NCBI GenBank assembly: GCA_955652845.1
Contig: CATPBY010000486.1
Span: 1 to 8,158, forward strand
DNA length: 8,158 bases
Direction: 5' to 3'
Source: an uncultured Terriglobales bacterium
GTDB lineage: Bacteria > Acidobacteriota > Terriglobia > Terriglobales > Acidobacteriaceae
Each line of letters starts with the position of its first letter. The first letter of the stretch is position 1. Below are positions 5,808 through 8,158 of the stretch, one piece after another. A program made the translations under genes and the position numbers. The notes beneath the pieces are model-generated. The model did not search any database. It had not been told where the DNA came from and worked only from the letters and a program-made list of their open reading frames with translations.

Positions 5808-7928
5808 TCACCCTGGCATTGCTGGAGCTTCGATTACCAGGGTTCCGTTTTTATCCACCTGGAAGCGCGCTCGAGGAGGTATGGCCGTGGTCGCGCTGTA
5901 TTCGGTGATTACACCCGGGCCATTGTATTTTCTGCCGCTTTGCAGTTCGTTGCGGGAATAGATCTTTGTGGGAATTGCTTTGCCGTCGAAAAAGACCAGA
6001 GAGCCCCGAGACACAGTTGAGCCAGGCTTCGTTCGGCCTGGCCGGGCTCCCCTCCCCACATGCACTGTTTCAGATTTCATTGTGGCTCGCAGCCTTAGCG
6101 TGACCAGTTCCAACTCCCGGGCGGGATAGCTGTAGCCATAGCGGCGCAGGTGCTCGTGTTGGAAATTGCGGATCAGATCCTCCGTGAAGGGAATATTCAA
6201 CTCGTACCCCTGGCCTCGATAGCGAACATCGACGCTGCGCCGGTGTCGGATCGTGCCTTTCCAACCTTCGTCGCGAAAATCCTGTTCCGCGTTACCGCGC
6301 AACAGTGTGAACTGCTTCTTCAGGCGATCCGACGGAAGCTTCTCCGAAGTCCCCCACAGCACGGTGCGGGAATAGTCTTTCACCACGTCGCTGACCAGAA
6401 TGCCGTACGCGGAAAGCGCTCCCGGCAGAGCGGGCACGAGTACCCGCGGGATACTGAGTGCTCCGGCGAGATCGCAAGCGTGCAACCCGCCAGCGCCGCC
6501 GAACGCGACCAATACGAACTCCCGAGGATCGTATCCCCGTTCAATCGAAACTACGCGCAGAGCTTTCTCCATGGTCGCATTCACTATTCGAATTACCCCG
6601 GTGGCAAACTGATCGAGGGTGAGGCGGGAACGGTGCCGCTTCAGCCATTCAGAGACCATGCGCCGGGTACGTTCGATATCGAGTGTGAAATCTCCACCCA
6701 GAAAGCGGTTTGACCGCAGACGTCCCAGGATCAGGTTGGCATCGGTGACCGTAGGCTCGCTGCCTCGACCGTAACAGATCGGTCCGGGATCAGCGCCGGC
6801 CGACTCGGGGCCGACGCGCATGGCCCCGCCGGCGTCAAAGCGGGCGATGGAACCGCCGCCAGCGCCCACAGTGTGAATGTCAAGCATAGGCACGCCGACT
6901 GGCAGACCAGTGACTTCAGCCTGACTTCCTGTGCGAACCTCGCGGTCGACCAGGGCGACATCGGTGGAAGTTCCGCCCATATCAAACGAGATGATTTGTC
7001 CAAATCCGCTGCGGCGCGCCATGGCGGCAGCGCCCACCACGCCTCCAGCAGGTCCGGACAGCAGAGTACGTACCGGTTCACGGACTGCTGAAATCAGAGG
7101 GGCATTTCCGCCGCTGGACTGCATGACAAAAACCTTCGCATTTGTTTCAGAAACGCCCCCACGGTCACTGTGAAAAGGCATCGCTTCAGCCATGCCGGCC
7201 GACGCCTCACCTTTCCGGGCCTGTAGCCCCTGAGGAAACGTAATCGCATTTCGCGCACGAGTGTCCAGGTTCTCCAGATAACGCTGCATAACAGGTTGCA
7301 AGTAAGCGTTCACGACCACGGTGCTGGTACGCTCGAATTCACGGAATTCGGGCAGGATCTGATGAGAGATCGAAAGCGGGATTCCCAAAGACTTGAACGT
7401 ATCTGCGGCTGCGAGTTCATTGTCAGGATTAGCAAATGAAAAGAGGAACGAGATGGCAACCGCCTGTGGATGCTTCTTTCGCACTGCCTCCAGGATTGCC
7501 TGGAGATCTTCCGGCGCAGGCGACTTTAGAATTTCACCATCGCTGGCGGTGCGCTCGTCCAAACCAAAGCGAAAATCCCGAGGCAACAGCGGCTCGACGC
7601 GATCAAAGAAGAAATCGTAGAGCTTGGGGCGAGCCTGGCGGCCAATCTCAATAACATCCTCAAATCCAGCAGTCGTCACCAACGCGACCCGCGCGCCTTT
7701 GCGCTGCAGCAATGTATTGGTTCCGACAGTCGTGCCATGCAGAAGGGTCAATGAACCGCTGACGCCGATTTTTTCCAGCGCCTCCACAATCGCCAGGGAT
7801 GGATCGGCGGGCGTCGAAAAGACCTTCAGCATCCGAATCTGGCCGCCTTCCACCCAAACACAATCGGTAAACGTGCCCCCGGTGTCAACGGCGATGCGGG
7901 TGTATTGAGTTCGGGGGCGGCGCGGCAT
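5808..7928 (-). CDS. hyuA: HyuA-type hydantoinase/5-oxoprolinase subunit A
   Basis: This 706-residue protein belongs to the ATP-dependent hydantoinase/5-oxoprolinase A family, which opens hydantoin, 5-oxoproline or related rings, usually with a HyuB partner. The N-terminal domain starts with VDTGGTFTDCV (14-24) and HGTTVGTNTLL (64-74). The central ATPase-like domain has VMQSSGG (268-274), LLSGPAGGVVGA (289-300), FDMGGTSTDVA (315-325), VGAGGGSIA (354-362) and FGGAGGLHACDLA (476-488). The C-terminal domain carries RYRGQGYELNIP (569-580). Residues about 226-262, between ENLDTRAR and KVFVMQSS, are an extra segment of roughly 30 residues absent from relatives as I know them; it coincides with a palindromic repeat. 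The ATG at 7928 has no clear ribosome site, but the conserved fold starts near residue 11, so the true start cannot be far. No HyuB gene follows; phoB is next. The substrate cannot be told from sequence. Confidence 0.9.
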   Translation of the reverse strand: MPRRPRTQYTRIAVDTGGTFTDCVWVEGGQIRMLKVFSTPADPSLAIVEALEKIGVSGSLTLLHGTTVGTNTLLQRKGARVALVTTAGFEDVIEIGRQARPKLYDFFFDRVEPLLPRDFRFGLDERTASDGEILKSPAPEDLQAILEAVRKKHPQAVAISFLFSFANPDNELAAADTFKSLGIPLSISHQILPEFREFERTSTVVVNAYLQPVMQRYLENLDTRARNAITFPQGLQARKGEASAGMAEAMPFHSDRGGVSETNAKVFVMQSSGGNAPLISAVREPVRTLLSGPAGGVVGAAAMARRSGFGQIISFDMGGTSTDVALVDREVRTGSQAEVTGLPVGVPMLDIHTVGAGGGSIARFDAGGAMRVGPESAGADPGPICYGRGSEPTVTDANLILGRLRSNRFLGGDFTLDIERTRRMVSEWLKRHRSRLTLDQFATGVIRIVNATMEKALRVVSIERGYDPREFVLVAFGGAGGLHACDLAGALSIPRVLVPALPGALSAYGILVSDVVKDYSRTVLWGTSEKLPSDRLKKQFTLLRGNAEQDFRDEGWKGTIRHRRSVDVRYRGQGYELNIPFTEDLIRNFQHEHLRRYGYSYPARELELVTLRLRATMKSETVHVGRGARPGRTKPGSTVSRGSLVFFDGKAIPTKIYSRNELQSGRKYNGPGVITEYSATTAIPPRARFQVDKNGTLVIEAPAMPG
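7173..7250 (-). repeat. Palindromic dispersed-repeat-like insertion inside hyuA
   Basis: On the minus strand this stretch contains two small palindromes. One, at 7217-7230, pairs GGGCT with GGCCC around ACA. The other, at 7177-7196, pairs GGCAT with ATGCC around an inner GCT/AGC stem with one G-G mismatch. Together they resemble a bipartite intergenic repeat I recall from acidobacterial genomes, CCTCAGGGGCTaaAGCCC followed by GGCACGGCTGAAGCCGTGCC, here decayed but still in frame. It encodes hyuA residues 227-252 (NAITFPQGLQ to MAEAMPF), exactly where the protein is longer than its family. The palindromes are seen directly; the repeat family is from memory. Confidence 0.5.
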
Positions 7929-8158
7929 AAGTCTGAAGTGGAGGGTTGGGTACCATTTGCTCCCAGGCTTGCACCGGAGATCGAAGGACGACGCGCCTTT
8001 CTTTGATGTGCAACGGTCCCGGGCGTGGATTTACGCTTATCCCGCTCTGGAAGCTCTCGTCAGCAGCGAGGCTTCAGCCGGCAAAAAACAGCGGTGGGTC
8101 CTGCAGCACGCCTGTAACAGTGCGTGCCATCCAGAAATAATTCGAAACTATCCCTTGG
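7929..8158. other. Region upstream of hyuA without a convincing gene
   Basis: No recognisable coding sequence lies in these 230 bases on either strand. The only open frames are short (18 residues on the minus strand, 64 from a TTG on the plus strand) and look like nothing known. No clear promoter hexamers or hairpin terminator were seen. The hyuA promoter should lie here. A palindromic GGCTTCAGCC at 8070-8079 suggests repeat-derived sequence. Confidence 0.4.
8041..8120. repeat. Possible second relic of a palindromic repeat
   Basis: GGCTTCAGCC at 8070-8079 is a 4-bp stem with a two-base loop. It shares the nine-base core GCTTCAGCC with the palindrome inside hyuA at 7183-7191, and an A-run (8083-8088) follows it. 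The edges are guesses, and one shared 9-mer is weak evidence. Confidence 0.25.

Noticed and set aside
8075..8131. An 18-codon minus-strand frame (MARTVTGVLQ...) upstream of hyuA as a leader peptide
   Set aside because: It has no ribosome site, no run of regulatory codons and no attenuator-like hairpins after it.
7946..8140. A 64-residue open frame starting with TTG upstream of hyuA
   Set aside because: It has no recognisable motif or ribosome site, and the region looks like intergenic or repeat-derived DNA.

Overview
The window looks like part of a chromosome from a moderately GC-rich Gram-negative-type bacterium, most plausibly an acidobacterium (Terriglobia-like). This rests on protein flavour, gene order and what look like dispersed 'GGCTGAAGCC' palindromic repeats; it is an inference from memory, not a database match. 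No tRNA, rRNA, CRISPR array, transposase or phage gene was seen.

Left part (1-741, + strand): the end of an iron-sulfur cluster assembly (Isc) operon. Five codons close an upstream gene, perhaps hscA. They are followed by an Isc-type [2Fe-2S] ferredoxin (fdx) with the exact C-x5-C-x2-C-x35-C ligand spacing, and by IscX. These genes converge on the minus-strand genes with only about 52 bp between stop codons.

Middle part (794-5760, - strand), read in the direction of transcription: a PhoB-like response regulator, a PhoR-like sensor kinase overlapping it by 4 bp (GTGA), a 173-bp gap, PhoU, a 119-bp gap with a perfect CRP-type palindrome, a YraN/UPF0102 nuclease-like protein, and a galactose-1-phosphate uridylyltransferase (GalT). 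PhoB, PhoR and PhoU form a phosphate-starvation control module, but no Pst transporter genes lie in the window. yraN and galT are 38 bp apart and probably cotranscribed.

Right part (5808-8158, - strand): a HyuA-type hydantoinase/5-oxoprolinase subunit ending 47 bp before phoB, with no HyuB partner beside it. It carries an in-frame insertion of about 25-35 residues that looks like a palindromic dispersed repeat captured inside the reading frame. The last 230 bp upstream of hyuA have no convincing gene but contain the same GCTTCAGCC core, perhaps a second repeat relic.

Most of the window is ordinary housekeeping sequence. The three places most worth a second look are the coding repeat inside hyuA, the CRP-like operator placed like a class II activator site before yraN-galT, and the possibly leaderless phoB promoter.
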